Below are positions 1 to 12,200 of a DNA stretch of 64,000 nt, one piece after another (position 1 is the stretch's first letter; each line of letters begins with the position of its first letter). A model generated the notes under the pieces. It was given only the letters and a program-made list of their open reading frames with translations. It had not been told where the DNA came from and ran no database searches. The stretch is taken from NCBI RefSeq assembly GCF_036370855.1, contig NC_088101.1, positions 5,711,501 through 5,775,500 of the forward strand. The letters run 5' to 3'. Position numbers and translations under genes: made by a program. This DNA comes from Dromaius novaehollandiae (Eukaryota; Chordata; Aves; Casuariiformes; Dromaiidae).

Positions 1-88
1 TGGTGCTCAGTAATTTGGGTTGTGCCCTATTAAGGCTGCCCCCAGAGATGGTCGGGACGTTCGTCCTGCCTCAACTTCCGTGCCCAGG
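1..88 (+). other. candidate exon of unidentified gene X (copy A, cut by window start)
   Basis: Same sequence as 29,852-29,939, reading VLSNLGCALLRLPPEMVGTF in the shared frame. The acceptor and first codons lie left of the window. Confidence 0.3.
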
Positions 89-2704
89 GTGCCAGGGCTG
101 GCAGATGGGCCAGGAGACCTGTAGAAGAAAAATGCCTTTCTGCTGCTGGGAGAGACAGAAACAGATGATACACCTTTCTGCTTTGTGGCTGCAAGACTTG
201 TCTTGTGCAACATGAATTATCACATCTGCCCACGTCACAGACTGTAAAGGGACCATTCATATCAAGTGTGCCCAAGGCATCCTTTCTCCTTTTTCCACCG
301 ACTCACTGGGAACTGGCTGCGACAGGTATCTGGCTGCTGTATCTAGTATATAGCAGGCAGTTCCTGGTGGAGAGCTGATGGGATTATTCAGCTGACATCT
401 TCAGCGGGGCGGGGGGGTGCGTTTCCCTGCGTTCCAGGCAGGCTGCTCTCATCACTGAGCCTTTGGGGCCGTTGGCTCTGCCAGGCAGGGAAGAGCCGAA
501 GGCTGTGCGCTGCCAGCCCTGAGTGTGTTGGTGTCTGACAATAATCAGGGTGTAGGGGAGAATTACATGGGAGTTAGGCGCGTCTGTGTTGCCCCCAGGC
601 AGTGGGGGACAGACCTGCATTCGCCGTGTTGCCAAAGCCCTAAGTGTGGAGAGCCTGAGACCCCTGAAATGTGGTGCCCGCAGGATAAGTGCAGGAGCCG
701 CTCGCTCCACGTTGGTTATGGTGATTTCAGAGCTGGGACTTGCTGCAGAGCTTGCGGTGCTCCTTCACTGCCCTCTGTCAGGGTTTGGTTTTAGTGATGC
801 CCATTTCTGCTGAGTGTGAAAGGGTTGTTATGGCTTATGCTGATTAAAACCCCCAGTGCTCTTTCCTTTCAGACAAATGCACAGCATTTCTTGTGATTTG
901 CTTGTTCCTGGTGCATCCTTTCATGTATTTAATAATGTTAAATGTAGTACAGATTAAAGCCTGGCAGTAGGCTTCCTGTTGGGCCCGCTGATGCTCTGTG
1001 AGTCAAAGGAGCAGGACTGCAGCTCGCTGCACTTTTCCAGGTGCTTTAACAAAATGGTGCTGGGGAGTGACATTTGTGCTGTAGCCTTGGCACCGGTGAT
1101 GCATGAATCCAACTGTGTGTGCGCGTGTGTTGTGATGGGCTTTGCTTAATTCACTTTGCATTTCACCCCCCGTGAGGGCTTTCTGGTTTGATCTGAGCTG
1201 CCCGCTCCTGGTGCTGTCCGGCTGCTACCTGGAGCCTTTTCTGATCCTCGTAGGTTGAATCTGGGGTTACTGTTACACAGGCAGCGATCTGCTTCCATTC
1301 AATACAACGGGCAATTCCATATGTGCTTACTGATCAAAAGACACTGGATGCATGCTTATGCAGTTTTCATTTAGCTTTAGTTTCTCACAAAACACTCTGT
1401 ATACACAGGCTTGTTTGAAGCATGACTTCTGAGCACTCTTGCCTGTGTGCCTAACGCTGCAGGTAATTAAGAGCAGTCCTACTAACTTGTTATGTTGTCA
1501 GCAATCACATGCCAGACGGTTTTCCCTTTCCACCACAGCAACAGTTGGAGTTTCTGTGGGGTGGAGTTGGCAGCACTTTCCTCCTCTCCTGGTTGCAAGA
1601 CTGTCGGACACAGGGTGTGCAGGCAAGGACAGGAGGCTGTGCCAAGGGATGGGAAGATCCTTTGGGAGCCGTTCTCAGTGGTCCCAGGGGCTGCTCCTAT
1701 CCTTCCCTGCCATCACCCCATGGTTCTCCTTGCTTCCTCTTTCATCAGCTTTGCAGCAGAGCCTCTGCAGGGTGACCTGAAGCCCTGGGAGGGTTTTTGA
1801 AGGGCCACTTGGGTTTAAACCGCTCTGCCTCCTGTTCATTTGCAGCCGTGGATTAAGTGGGGCAGCAGTGCTTCCTGAAGGCTCTGTGGTCTCCACCTCC
1901 TCAGAGGTGGTCAGAAATCAGCAGTGACCAACTGCGGCCTGCACGGATCAATCTGTTCTGCTCCATGCAGCGCCGGAGAGACACAGTGTGTCGCCTCGGG
2001 GCAGCCGGCGTGGGAGCAGTCCCTGATCCCCCGCAGAGCTGGCACCTGGGTTTTTACCCACAGCTTAGGAAAGTGATGTGCTGCGACAGGAGTGCTGCTG
2101 CTTCTCTTGCGCTCGTGAGCTGTACGTCGCCACCTTTGCTGTGAACGAGAAGCTGTCAGTGCCGTCTGAGCTGCCGCTTGCATCCCTGTCACGGTGGTCG
2201 GGAGGATGGAGGGGGCAGAGAGCTGCCCAGCTCTTATCTTGGGGTTCGGAAATGGTGAGATGGGGCCGTGATTTCTGTTTTACAGAGGCAGTGTTGCCCT
2301 CACCGCCCAGCATCTCTCTAGGATCCCTGGACGGACGGTCACCTCTGGAGGGATGTGTTACAGATAACTGCGTGGGAAGCCCTGGCTACGGTAAGGCTGA
2401 GTGCAGGTGTGCAGAGCAGTACTGACCCGAAGGGACCTGAAGGTCGGCTCATCCGCTCCAGGTTTGGGATCGTCGGTGTTTGGGGCTCAGTGGCCTTAGT
2501 GGAAACTGTTGATCGCTGCCTGCTGTTGTGTGATTCCACGCTGCGTATTTACCTCGGGGAGTTCAGTAGCCACGTGAGGTGTGCGCCAAGCCGAACTCTG
2601 CTGGGAGCCAGGGAGATGCTCCGTCCCTCCTCTCGTTGTGTGCGGGGTAACTTTTTCATTTCTTTGGCTGGCTGATGTTTTGTGTGATTGTGTTTTCATT
2701 GCAG

Positions 2705-2845
2705 CAGTCGCGTCAGGATATACAAGCTTTTCAACCTGGGAAGATTTCCCAAAGAGGATTATTGCAGCCTTTGGGATTCAGGCTGCCTCCTCACATGCCC
2801 TTTGTGCCCCGTCTTTGTGTGCTCAAGGGAGGTCTTTTACTCTAG
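2705..2845 (+). other. candidate terminal exon of gene X (copy A)
   Basis: A good acceptor (TTTTCATTGCAG) precedes an open frame of 46 codons that starts QSRQDIQAFQPGKISQRGLL, continues LGFRLPPHMPFVPR and ends in TAG. Copy B (32,591-32,731) keeps the frame, the acceptor and the stop with only a couple of amino-acid changes. That fits a coding 3' exon or recent duplication of non-coding DNA. Another frame through the same stretch is also long and open, so this is not decisive. Confidence 0.3.
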
Positions 2846-3219
2846 AATTTATGAGTGAAGGCTTGTGGCTGACAGTATTTGCTGTCTTTGCAAGTAGCAT
2901 TGCAATTGCAGAAAGGTCCCTTTTCTCCTCCCTGAGAGCTTTTGAAGAGCAAGGAGCCAGCATTGCTCTTCCTCACCTGTTCCCAAAGCTCCAGGCTGAG
3001 GGGTGCGGCTTCGTTGCTCCTGGGTATGTTAGCCTTTGCTGGCTGTTCAAATCCTTGTTCTGGGGCTGCCAGTGCGCTCTGGGTGCTTTCTGAAAAACAC
3101 AAGCTGTGGTTGGCTGTGTGTTGGCTGCGTCTGGCAGCCTTAACAGGCATCTTGGCTCCCGGTCCTTATTACTGGACCTTGATGGAGCCCCGGCTTGCAG
3201 AGGGATTTACCTCCTCCAG

Positions 3220-3308
3220 CAGCAGCAGCAGCAGAGAGCACCAAGGCACTGGTGAAAAGGGAGGTGCTGATCATGCGCCAGCTCGCGAGGATCACTGCCG
3301 TTGCCTGG
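3220..3308 (+). other. candidate 89-bp exon of gene X with CAG run (copy A)
   Basis: The stretch starts at a (CAG)6 run at 3,217-3,234 whose first CAG can serve as acceptor after TTTACCTCCTC. It ends at TGG|GTAGGG. With two leading bases it reads AAAAESTKALVKREVLIMRQ and then LARITAVAW, a basic helical stretch. The copy B counterpart (33,106-33,194) has the same length and frame. The protein family is not recognised. Confidence 0.35.
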
Positions 3309-3984
3309 GTAGGGCAAAACTGCCTGTGGGGTAGCTCAGCAGTTCAGTTGATCACCAGGCAAATGAGCCCAAATTTGCCATTTTTCTAGATTCGGAAGAA
3401 TGCCCTAAGTGGCTTCGCAAATCCATGCTACAGCAGGGTAGCTCCCAGTGTACTTGGGATGGGGAGGAAATCAAAGCCTGTCAGCAGTAAGTGTAGAGGA
3501 AGTGGGGCTCTGAATGTGCCCTGGCCTTTCTCTTTTGGATGTTAACTCCAACTATTGGAGCTGAGACACTGACCTAGAAGCATTTGAAAGACACGGCAGT
3601 GCCTGGCTGGGTTGAGCTGGAGCGACAGGAGAGCGGCAAAGCCTAGTGGGGCATTGCACCTAACCTGGGCTCCTTTTCCCTGCTGCAGAGGTCCCCGAGC
3701 AGAGGTGCCGCTCATCTGGAGTCCACCCAGGAAAATGCAGGCGATGCTCCCCAGGAGCTGGGTGGCCGCTGCAGCCTGCCAGACAGTGCTGTGGCCACGG
3801 CCTCATCTGCTGCCCCTTCCTGGGAAGCTGCCACTCACCTGTGAGCTCCTGCAGCTGCTCTTGTGTCTCCAAGGTCAGACTCGGGGAGCTGCTTCGCACC
3901 GCAGGAATTGCTCAAGGTTGGCAATGGCTGCAGTAAGCAACAGGCTGCTGCGAAATCCTCTCTGTGGTTCCTCTCCGTCCCTTG

Positions 3985-5215
3985 TTCTCTTCTTGCTCTC
4001 TCTCTCTCTTGCCTTGTTTCCCCTCTCTTTCCCTCTCCTTGCCTCTTTCCCTCTTTTTCCTTCTTTCTCTTTCACTTTCTCTCCCTCACTCACTTTCTCC
4101 CTTCTTCTCTCTCTCTCTTCTCTCTCTCCTCTGTTCTCTCCCTCTCCCTCTCTGTCTCCTTCTGTCTTCTCTTTGTTTCTCTTACTTTCTCTGTCTCCTG
4201 CATTTGTCTTCTTGTCTCACTCTTTCTCTCTTCTCATTGTCTTTTTTTTTCTTACTTTTTTCTCTCACTTTCTCTCTCCCTCTCTTTCTCTACCTCACTT
4301 TCTCTTTTTTGCTTTTCTCTCATACCTGCCCATCCTTCTCTCTTTCTGTCTCTCCGTTTGCCTCTCTTCTTTGTTTCTTCTTTTCTCTCTTCTTCCCCCC
4401 TTTGTCTTTCTCTTGTTCTTCTTTTTCTCTCCTTTCCCTCCTCTCTCCTTCCTTCTTTTTCTTCACCCTTTCTCCCTTTTCTCCATCTTTCTCTCTTTTC
4501 TTCTCTCCCTTTCTTCCTCCCTCTTCTCTCTCCCCCTCTAGTCTCTTCTTTCTCTTTTCCTTTCTCCCCTTTTCTTTTTCCCTTTCTCTCTTTTCCCTTT
4601 TTCTCTTTGTTCCTCTCTCCATCTTTCTCTCTCCATCTTTCTCTTTCCCTCTTCCTTTCTCTCTTCCTTTCTCTTCCTCTTTCTCTCTCACTCCCTCTCT
4701 CTTGCTTTCATTTATCTCATTCTGTTCTCTCCGTCTCTCTACTTGTCTCCTCTCTCCCACTTTCTCTCCCTTTCCTTCTCTGTCATCTTCTCTCTCTCTC
4801 TTCCTCTGTCTTCTGTATTTCTCTTCCTCTCTCACTCTTTCACTCTTCTCACTCTGGTTCTCACTCACTCCTTCCCTCCTTCTTTCTCTTTTGCTTTACC
4901 TCACTTTCTCTCTTCCTTTCTTCTTTCTTTCTCCCTCCCTTTCCCTCTCTCTCTCCTTCTCTCCCAGTCTCCTCCTTTCTTTCTCCTTCTTTCTCTCTCT
5001 CTCCCTCTCTTTCTTCCTCTTTGTTCCTCTCCCTCTTTTTCATTCTCCCTCTCCCTCCCTTTCTTCTTTTTCTTTCCCACTTTTTTCTCTCCCTATCACA
5101 CTTCCCCTCTATCTTTTCTTTCTCTCCCTCTTTGTCTTTTGCTTTCCTCCCTTCTCTCCTACCACTCTCTTCTTTCCCCATCACCATCTCTCCCTCTTTG
5201 CCTTTCTCCTTCTTT
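3985..5215 (+). repeat. polypyrimidine tract, copy A (about 1.2 kb)
   Basis: The plus strand is almost purely C and T in mixed CTTT, TCTC and CCCT words, with very few purines for more than 1.2 kb. The minus strand is therefore polypurine. Long open frames rich in Ser/Leu/Phe (plus) or Arg/Glu/Lys (minus) are by-products of this bias, not genes. Such tracts can form triplex (H-DNA) structures. The tract lies between the X segment and the 3' end of MROH-A. Confidence 0.95.
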
Positions 5216-5229
5216 GCCCGGCCCCAGTG

Positions 5230-5790
5230 CTGCGCCCCCCCCGCACCCGCGGTCCTGCCATGCCCCTTGGGGAGCAGCTCTGCCCGCTGCCCCCTCGGGG
5301 CCCCTCTCAGTGCCTTCCAGTGTCCCCAGAGTCCCCAGGCACCTCCCAGTGCCCCCCAGTAGCCCCAGTGCTCCCCACGCCCCCACTTGCCCCTCGGTCC
5401 CTCTGCTCCCCCTGGGGGCCCTCCCAGCCCTAGTCCTAGTCCCACCCCATCAGCCCTCTCACTCCAGTTCACCCTGGTCTCCCTGGGCAACTCTGGGTGC
5501 CCCCTCATTTCCCCAGGCACCTCCTGGTATCCCCCAGTGTCCGCAGTATCCTCAAGCACCTCCCAGTGCCCCCAGTGCCCCCAAGCACCTCCCAGTATCC
5601 CCAGCCCCCCCAGTGTCCCATATGCCCCCAGGCACCTCCCAGTGCCCCTCAGTGTCCCGAGTGGCCCCACTGTTCCCACTTGCCCCTCGGTCCCTCTACT
5701 CCCCCTGGGGCCTCTCTCATCCCCAGTCCCACCCCATAGGCCCTACTCACCCCAGTGCCCCAGGCCGCTCCTGCTGCCCCCGTCACCCCC
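5230..5790 (+). repeat. C-rich minisatellite-like DNA downstream of MROH-A
   Basis: Degenerate tandem words of the type CCCCAGGCACCTCCCAGTG recur throughout. A longer unit of about 90 bases, running through CTTGCCCCTCGGTCCCTCT and CTCCCCCTGGGG, occurs near 5,334-5,430 and again near 5,628-5,720. The array sits just beyond the poly(A) signal of MROH-A. A shorter, diverged counterpart is at about 37,635-37,860 in copy B. Confidence 0.7.
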
Positions 5791-5943
5791 AGGCCCCCCT
5801 CACCCCGCTCTCTCCACTCCCCTGTGTCCCCAGGCAGCGCCACACTGCACCAAGGCCACATCTGGGGGGTGGCAGGGCCGGGGCCAGCGAAAGACCCCCC
5901 ACAGAGCCCCACACGGCTGGCACTTTCCCTGCGAGGACGCAGC

Positions 5944-5949
5944 TTTATT
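5944..5949 (-). terminator. poly(A) signal of MROH-A
   Basis: TTTATT on the plus strand is AATAAA on the minus strand, in the right place after the last coding exons of MROH-A. The same signal in the same context (AGCTTTATTG) is at 37,966-37,971 in copy B. Confidence 0.75.
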
Positions 5950-6238
5950 GATCTCCTGCCCCGAGCAGCTGGGGGCCCCCGGCGTGGGGCACTGCGGCTG
6001 CTGCCCGCCACGTGCGGGGGGCCTCGATGGACCGCCGCCTCCACCAAGCTGCAACGACACCAATGCCGCGGGGAGGCACTGTGGGCGCCTGGCTGCGATG
6101 CCACCGGCACCCCGTGGCTCCTGGCCAGGGCGGCTTCCCCGGCAGCACCCCGGGGCCATGCGAGCCCCACGCACCCCCCAGCTGTTGGCATCCACAGGGC
6201 CTCCGGACGCCTCCTTGGCCCGCGGGGCAGCAGTGCAG
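5950..6238 (-). other. probable last exon and 3' UTR of MROH-A
   Basis: This lies between the last exon I can place (6,253-6,318) and the AATAAA at 5,944. All three minus-strand frames run fairly open, and similarity to copy B (37,972-38,240) is not clean in any one of them. I therefore cannot fix the final acceptor, frame or stop codon. The best-conserved stretch is around GTGTCGTTGCAGCTTGG near 6,040-6,060. Confidence 0.45.
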
Positions 6239-6252
6239 CCACCAGCACCTAC

Positions 6253-9200
6253 CTCCCGACAGGAACGCCAGGTCCTGCTGCTGCAGCCACGCGGTCGGCA
6301 CTGTGTCCAGGAGGAGGCCTGGCATGAGGATGCCACCGTCAGGGCATGGCCACGGCCACGGCCATCGCCATGGCCCCGACCCCACCTTGACCCCGACCCC
6401 GGGACGCGGCTGCGAGCAGTGCCAGAACCCAGCGCTGCCTCTCACCCAGGACGTGGACGGCTGCCGCCTGCGGCGCCACGCAGCTCCCCATGCAGCAGCT
6501 GCGGGCTGTGCTCCAGAGCCTCTCCAGCAGCGCGGGGCAGTCTTGGGCCTGGGGCAACGCAGGGGCGCAGGAGCTCGTCGCTGGCTCCAAGCACCCCTCC
6601 GTCCCCCCTCCATCCTCCCTCCACCCACGGCCCATGCCCACGTGGCCCCCCGGCGTGGGAGCCACAGGGCGAGCGGCCGGCGCAGGGACACGGCCCCGGC
6701 GCAGTGCTCGCTCACCAGGTGCCTGCAGATCTCATCCTGCAGCTCGGCCGCGCTCAGCCCGATGCCCGCAGCAATGCGCTGCCGCACCCTCTTCGACCCC
6801 AGAAACGGGGCACACAGGTGCAGGGAGACCTTGCACGCCTGGAAAAGAGCACCGGGCCTGGTCACGGGGATGCTGCGCGCCTGCCCCGGAGCTGAGCGAG
6901 GAACCTCGCCGCCGCAGCAGCACCAGCCAGGGCCTGTGGACACGTTGGCAGCCCGCGTGGACAGGAGCGGCTTGAGGGCTCTTACGCTGCAGACGGCTGG
7001 GGCCGGGTCCCCGAGGTGCAGCACCAGGCTGGGAAATGCCGCCTCCACCTCTCTGCTGAAAAACGACCTCCTCCCTGAAGCAGAGGAGGCCAGGGTGCCA
7101 TAGAGGACGAAGGCCGAGCAGCGCAGCACCTCTTCCTCCTGCAATGAGAAAGGCCGTTGGGCAGAGGCTGCGAGCGAGGGTGCCGCGCACGAGCCGCTGG
7201 GCCCCTGTGACGGCTCCCGCCTGCTGACAGGAAAGCGAGCGACTCCACTCACCGCCCCCCAGAACGCCCGGCTGGCCCTGGTGATCTCTTCAAAGGCAGA
7301 GCCCACGGCCCTCGCCTCCAGCAGCCCCAGCACCTTCGCCAGCACCAGCAGGCTCTCGGCAGCCACCTCTGTGCTGGCCGCGTCCTCCAGGCCTCTGAGC
7401 AGCACCGACACCACGGCCGCCCCGTGCCTCCGCAGCTGCAGAGCGACAGGCGCATGAACTGCGAACTGCTCCCACCTCTCACCGCTGCTCTCCGCTGCGG
7501 CGCCAAGGACGGCACTTGCCGGAGCAAGCCCGGAGCAAGCCCGGAGCAGACCCCAGCACCAGGAGCCCCAGCCGGCACCCCGTGTCCCCTTTGCCACCCT
7601 GATGATGCCAGAGCGAGGAGCGCGGCCTCAGCACGGCCCCGCGCCTGCCCCTGCTCCTCTCTCTGGGCTCCTCAAGCCCCCTGGGCAGCTCTCCACTCCG
7701 GGCTGCGCTCAGAGCCCAGGAAAGGCCGCCTCACCTTCGCGGGTGCTCTGCTGGCTGCGTTGCCCAGACCTCTCACGGCCATCTGCCGCACGGTGCTGAC
7801 GGGGTCGCGCGCTCTCTCCCCCAAGGCCTCTAGGAGCGGCTTCAGCAGCTTCCTCTCCTCCACTAGCTTGTCCTTCATCAGCTGCAATCAAGCCACGTGG
7901 CTGCTAGCATCGGCCACGATTCGCACCGCGCGAGACGCAGGAACCCCTCCGAGCCCCCCTGCTCTGCTGCTGCCTCACCTCGGCAAAGAAAGCTGTGGCC
8001 GTGAGCCGCAGGTTGGCGGAGGGCGAATCCAGCCAGGGGAAGAGGCTCTGCAGCAGGCGCTGTGGGACGAGCTCTGCGCGGAGCAGCATGCTGCGCACAG
8101 AGCACAAGCAGGCTCGTGACACGCAGTCACGCGGGACGGCCGCAGGCCGCGACTCCCACCTTCTCCCGCTCCCACGCAGACACCGCTCTGCACCTCAGCA
8201 GAGCTTCCAAGTGCGCAGGAAGCTCCCAGCAGCCCTTTCCCCGGGCGCAGCCCCCGCGACAGGGCAGGGCACATCCCGGGCTCTCACCTCGCCAGGAGAC
8301 ACACGCCGGTGCTGTGAGCCCGGGGCTCTGCCAGGGACGCCCACGCTCCCTGCTCCCGGAGCAGCCGCAGCCACCGACTGTCCAGGCACCTCGCCAGCAC
8401 CAGCTCCAATGCCGCCACAAAAAGGCTGGTGAAAAAACCCAAAGAAAGCTCCAGGCACAGCAGTTTGGGGGAAGATTTCTCTTCAGCAGAGCCCCGCAAC
8501 GGCCCCCGGCCGCAACACAGAGTTTATGGGCAGGAACGACCGTGCTGCGGCCAAATCCCCAGGTGCGCTGCCCTGCAGCGACCAGTCCCACCACCTCACG
8601 GAGGCAGCCCAGTGCCAGCGGGACAATTGGGTGCTCCTGCAAGGCCATGGACCGCACGACCAAAGACCTGGGGCACAGGCCAGCCCTGCCCCTGCCCCTA
8701 CTCCTGCCACTGCCGCTCCTCACCTGCCCGGCATGTCAGCGCTCTCCAGGTCCCCAACGGACAGTGCCAGCTCCTCCCCCAGCGTCTCGCTGACCTGCCT
8801 CAGAAGGCCGGGAAGCAGGTAGGGAAGCAGGCGCTGGACCAGTGTCTTCCTCTGCAGCACTGACACCACCTCGCAGAGGGCGTGGGTGATCTGCAGAGAA
8901 ATCCAACCAAGAGCCACCTGGTAAAACAAGGGCTTTTCCCACCAGCCACGGCCCCTGCCAGCCAGGGAGCTTTCACTGTCTCCAATTCTCACTGCAGCGA
9001 CAGCCTTGCGGCCCAGCAGCAGCAAACTGTCCCGGCTCCCCACACTGCTAACGCTGTCGCCACCCCGGCACAGCACCCCGCGAGGCTCCACGGGCACTCG
9101 CAAAGGGCACAAAACTCCCGTGTGCAGAAGCACGAGCTGGAAAGCAGATGTGGAGTGGCACTAATGCCTGGGCCGCTGACCGTACCGTGCGAGGCTCCAG

Positions 9201-12200
9201 GGCAGCCTGGCTGCTGCCCAGCTCCCGAGTGCAGCACTCGCTCCTGTGGCTGCTCTTTCCCGCTGCCCTTAACTTTTCAGTTAAGCACACCAGGATTTGG
9301 CACCCCAGGACGCTTCTCCCCAGGCTCCTCCACACCTCCACCGTGTCGCTGCAAGGGAACAGATGCTTGCCTGTAAGCCCGCATCCCCAGGTACCTGCGG
9401 CACCCTCACGAGAGGCCAAACGCTCCCCTCGTCTGCATCGGGGATGGCGATGCCCAGGTCCGGACAGGGAAACGAGCCCATGATCCTGTAGCGCTCGCCT
9501 TTCCCGGGGAAAAACCACCTGCTTCTGACCGGGTCCCCCCACGCAGGCACACCCCACGGCTGGGTCTGGCGGCAGAGGGAAGGGCAAGTGCACAGACCTG
9601 TCTGTGGGCGGGCACGCCTGGAGGAGGCTGTTGAGCACCGGCTGTGGGTGAGAGTGGGCCAGGAGGAACACGGCCCGCAGCACAAAGCACCTGCGAGCGC
9701 TCTGCCGGGTGCTCCGCAGGCAGGTGTAAAGGAGGTGCACGAGTTTGGGCACCTGAAAGGAGGAAGGCAACAAAGAATGGCTCAGCACGTCCTTTCCCCG
9801 TCTGTCTTCGGGGCCAACAGCCAACAACAGAGAGCAGCCAAAGGTGAATGCAAAAAATGCCTCTCTCACCTCCTCCTGGAATATTTGCTCTCCGCAATCC
9901 CCCAGGAAGGTGAGCGTCCACCGCTCAGCGGCCCACGCGCACATGGGCCTGGTGCACAGCAGGCTCTCCACAATGCTGCTCATGAAGCCTGAGGCCTGGC
10001 CTCGGGGGAAATATTTGCAAACGAGCTGGGGAGAAATCAGAAACACAAGCGACCACCTCACAGGCTGCTCAGATGCAAAACTCACGTCCTGACAGCAGCA
10101 CCCACACACACACACACATACATATTGTGGCCCCCACTCTGCACTCCAGGGGCCAGTTACCTTCGCGATGTTGGTGGAGGTGGCCAGCAGAGACTCAGAG
10201 GTGACGGCACTGAGCCTCTCACGCAGGCGCCCGATCTCGTTGGTCCAGGGCGCCACGTCTGTGTTCTCGGCTGCAGCCAGGAGAAAGAGGAGTCATGTTT
10301 GCGGGGAACCAACCTCCGGCCACGCGGGTGGATAAGGGAGGACCCAAGGGAGGGTGGCGAAGGCCACGTCAAGCCAGGGCCCCCCAACGTAGCGCAGTGG
10401 GTTTGCCAGCCAGGCGAGGGTCCGGCCGCAGACAGGGACGGTCCCTGGCACTGGGGACACCGTCCTGCCCTCAGCAGCGGGGACAGCTCTGCCCGCTCTC
10501 CTCACCTCCTGTTCGGAGCAGGTGGCCGAGGCAGGTCACTGCCCACCAGCGGGACGCGGCCGACGTGTCGCACGTCAGAGGCCCCAGCAGTCCCGCCAGG
10601 GAGCCGAACCACTCGCAGGCACGGCCTCGCTGTGGGAGCAAGAGGCAGGCAAAAAGGTCACCGGTAGCCCCGTGGCTGCTCTCCCTCTCCTGGCCGCACT
10701 GCCCCCAAGCCGCAGCTGACCTGGGGGCAAACGAGGGGCTGCCCTGCAGCCCCAGGAGGCCCCAAACCCAGCACCCGCCCACACAGAGCTCCCTGTGCAT
10801 GGGGTCCCCGCTCACCCTGTGCTCGCATCTCTCTTCATAAGAGCCCAGCACCTGCACGCACACCTGCAGGGCCCTCTCCCGCTCGCATGCGTGGGCCGAG
10901 GTGAGCCAGCGCCGCAGGACCTGGCACAGGCAGACCTGTCTCACCACGGGCATCCTTCTGCTCGACACCCCTCGCTGGCCCTCTCCCTTCCCGACCCTGC
11001 TACCTCCGCGGCCCCAGTCTCTCTGGGCGACCCGGCCTGTGGCGAGGAGCCCTTCCCCGTGGGGACCTCCCCACTCCGGGCTCCTGCCGTGGGCAGCATT
11101 GAGTTGTGCAGCACCCCTCGCTCACAGCTGCGGCTGGGGAGAAGCTCTGGCTCATCTAGGGGCTCTGCAGGACACTGCAAGCTGCCTGCAAGGAAGCTGC
11201 GGCCGATGGCAAAAGCCTGGATACAAACTTTGGGCAAGGGGGCCTGGAACTAGGACCATTCCACTCTCCGCCAATGTGGGCGTTGCACCTAGTTACAGGG
11301 AAGCTCCCCTCCTCGGACCAGCCCCACGGGCACGATCCCCACGGCTCTGCCCCGCTCCGGCAGTGGCAACACTTTCCCTGCCACGCCGAGGACGCTCACC
11401 TGCACCATGTCCTCGAAGTGGATGGGGGCCAGCTCTGCCCAGAGAAGGGCTCCCATGAGCTGGCCCAGCGCTCGCAGGGACGGCGCCTGCACACCCTGAC
11501 ACCAGAAAGGGGGACTGAGGCCGGGCACCCTGCGGAGACGCCAGCGCAGCCAGCGGCTGCCGGAGCATGGGGTGCCCGGACCTGAGCCCCCACCGAGGGG
11601 CAGCTGAGAAGGGCCAGTGCCTACCGGTGAGCATGAAGCAGCCACCGCCGTCTGCCCTCTCCTGTCCATCTGCTCGGGGCGACGAAGGCACACGATGCCC
11701 TGGCAGCACAGAGCCAGGAGGTGGCGGTTTTCCTCCCTGCTCAGACGGGGCTTCAGCTTGCTGCCAGCAGAAAAAAGGCACAGAAGACAGAGAGGCCGCT
11801 TACTAGCACTCTCCAGGCCGAGTCAGAGGACGACTGCCTTTGGCCCCATCGACAGCCCCAAATCCAACACCCGCAGCCCCAGCCAGACCAGCCAGCTGCG
11901 CTGGGACATGCAGTGACTCCCACAGCCCCAGGGACAGACCCTACCTCAACTGCTGCATGGCCACGAGGGCCCGGGGGTGCACCGGGGACTCCTGGGGCTC
12001 TTCCTGAATCACCTCCTGCAAGTCACAGGCAGGCACACGCAAGGTGGGCAGCGGGCAGGGGTGCCACAGAGCCTTTCCACCCACCCCGACCAGGGGCTCT
12101 GCTGCCAGACCCCGCAGGCACCGGCTCCACCACCCCCATGGCTCCCACCAAGGCCCCGCAGGATGACGTGGCAGCTCCCTGGCGCCCGGACACACCACAT

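Larger units (their letters stand above)
1..3985 (+). repeat. X segment, copy A (left-truncated arm of tandem duplication)
   Basis: This stretch matches 29,852-33,995 almost from its first base, at an offset of 29,851. The first ~1,050 bases and the block at about 2,560-3,400 are near-identical to the other copy. The part between them (about 1,400-2,400) and the part after 3,400 differ by many substitutions and indels. The window starts inside an exon-like stretch whose left end is visible only in copy B. Splice-like pieces on the plus strand are listed separately. I do not recognise the gene they may belong to. Confidence 0.9.

Noticed and set aside
4320-4868. Minus-strand frame rich in Arg, Glu and Lys resembling a charged coiled coil
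   Set aside because: It is the purine complement of the same tract. The like frames at 34,229-34,696 arise the same way.
3612-5433. Very long open frames (up to about 500 codons) rich in Ser, Leu and Phe
   Set aside because: They are produced by the polypyrimidine tract. All plus-strand frames stay open because stop codons need purines. No domain, no splice pattern.
5387-6895. Plus-strand Pro/Ser-rich frame of about 500 codons
   Set aside because: Low stop density from GC and C-rich repeats, running antisense through the 3' exons of MROH-A, which have splice signals on the other strand.
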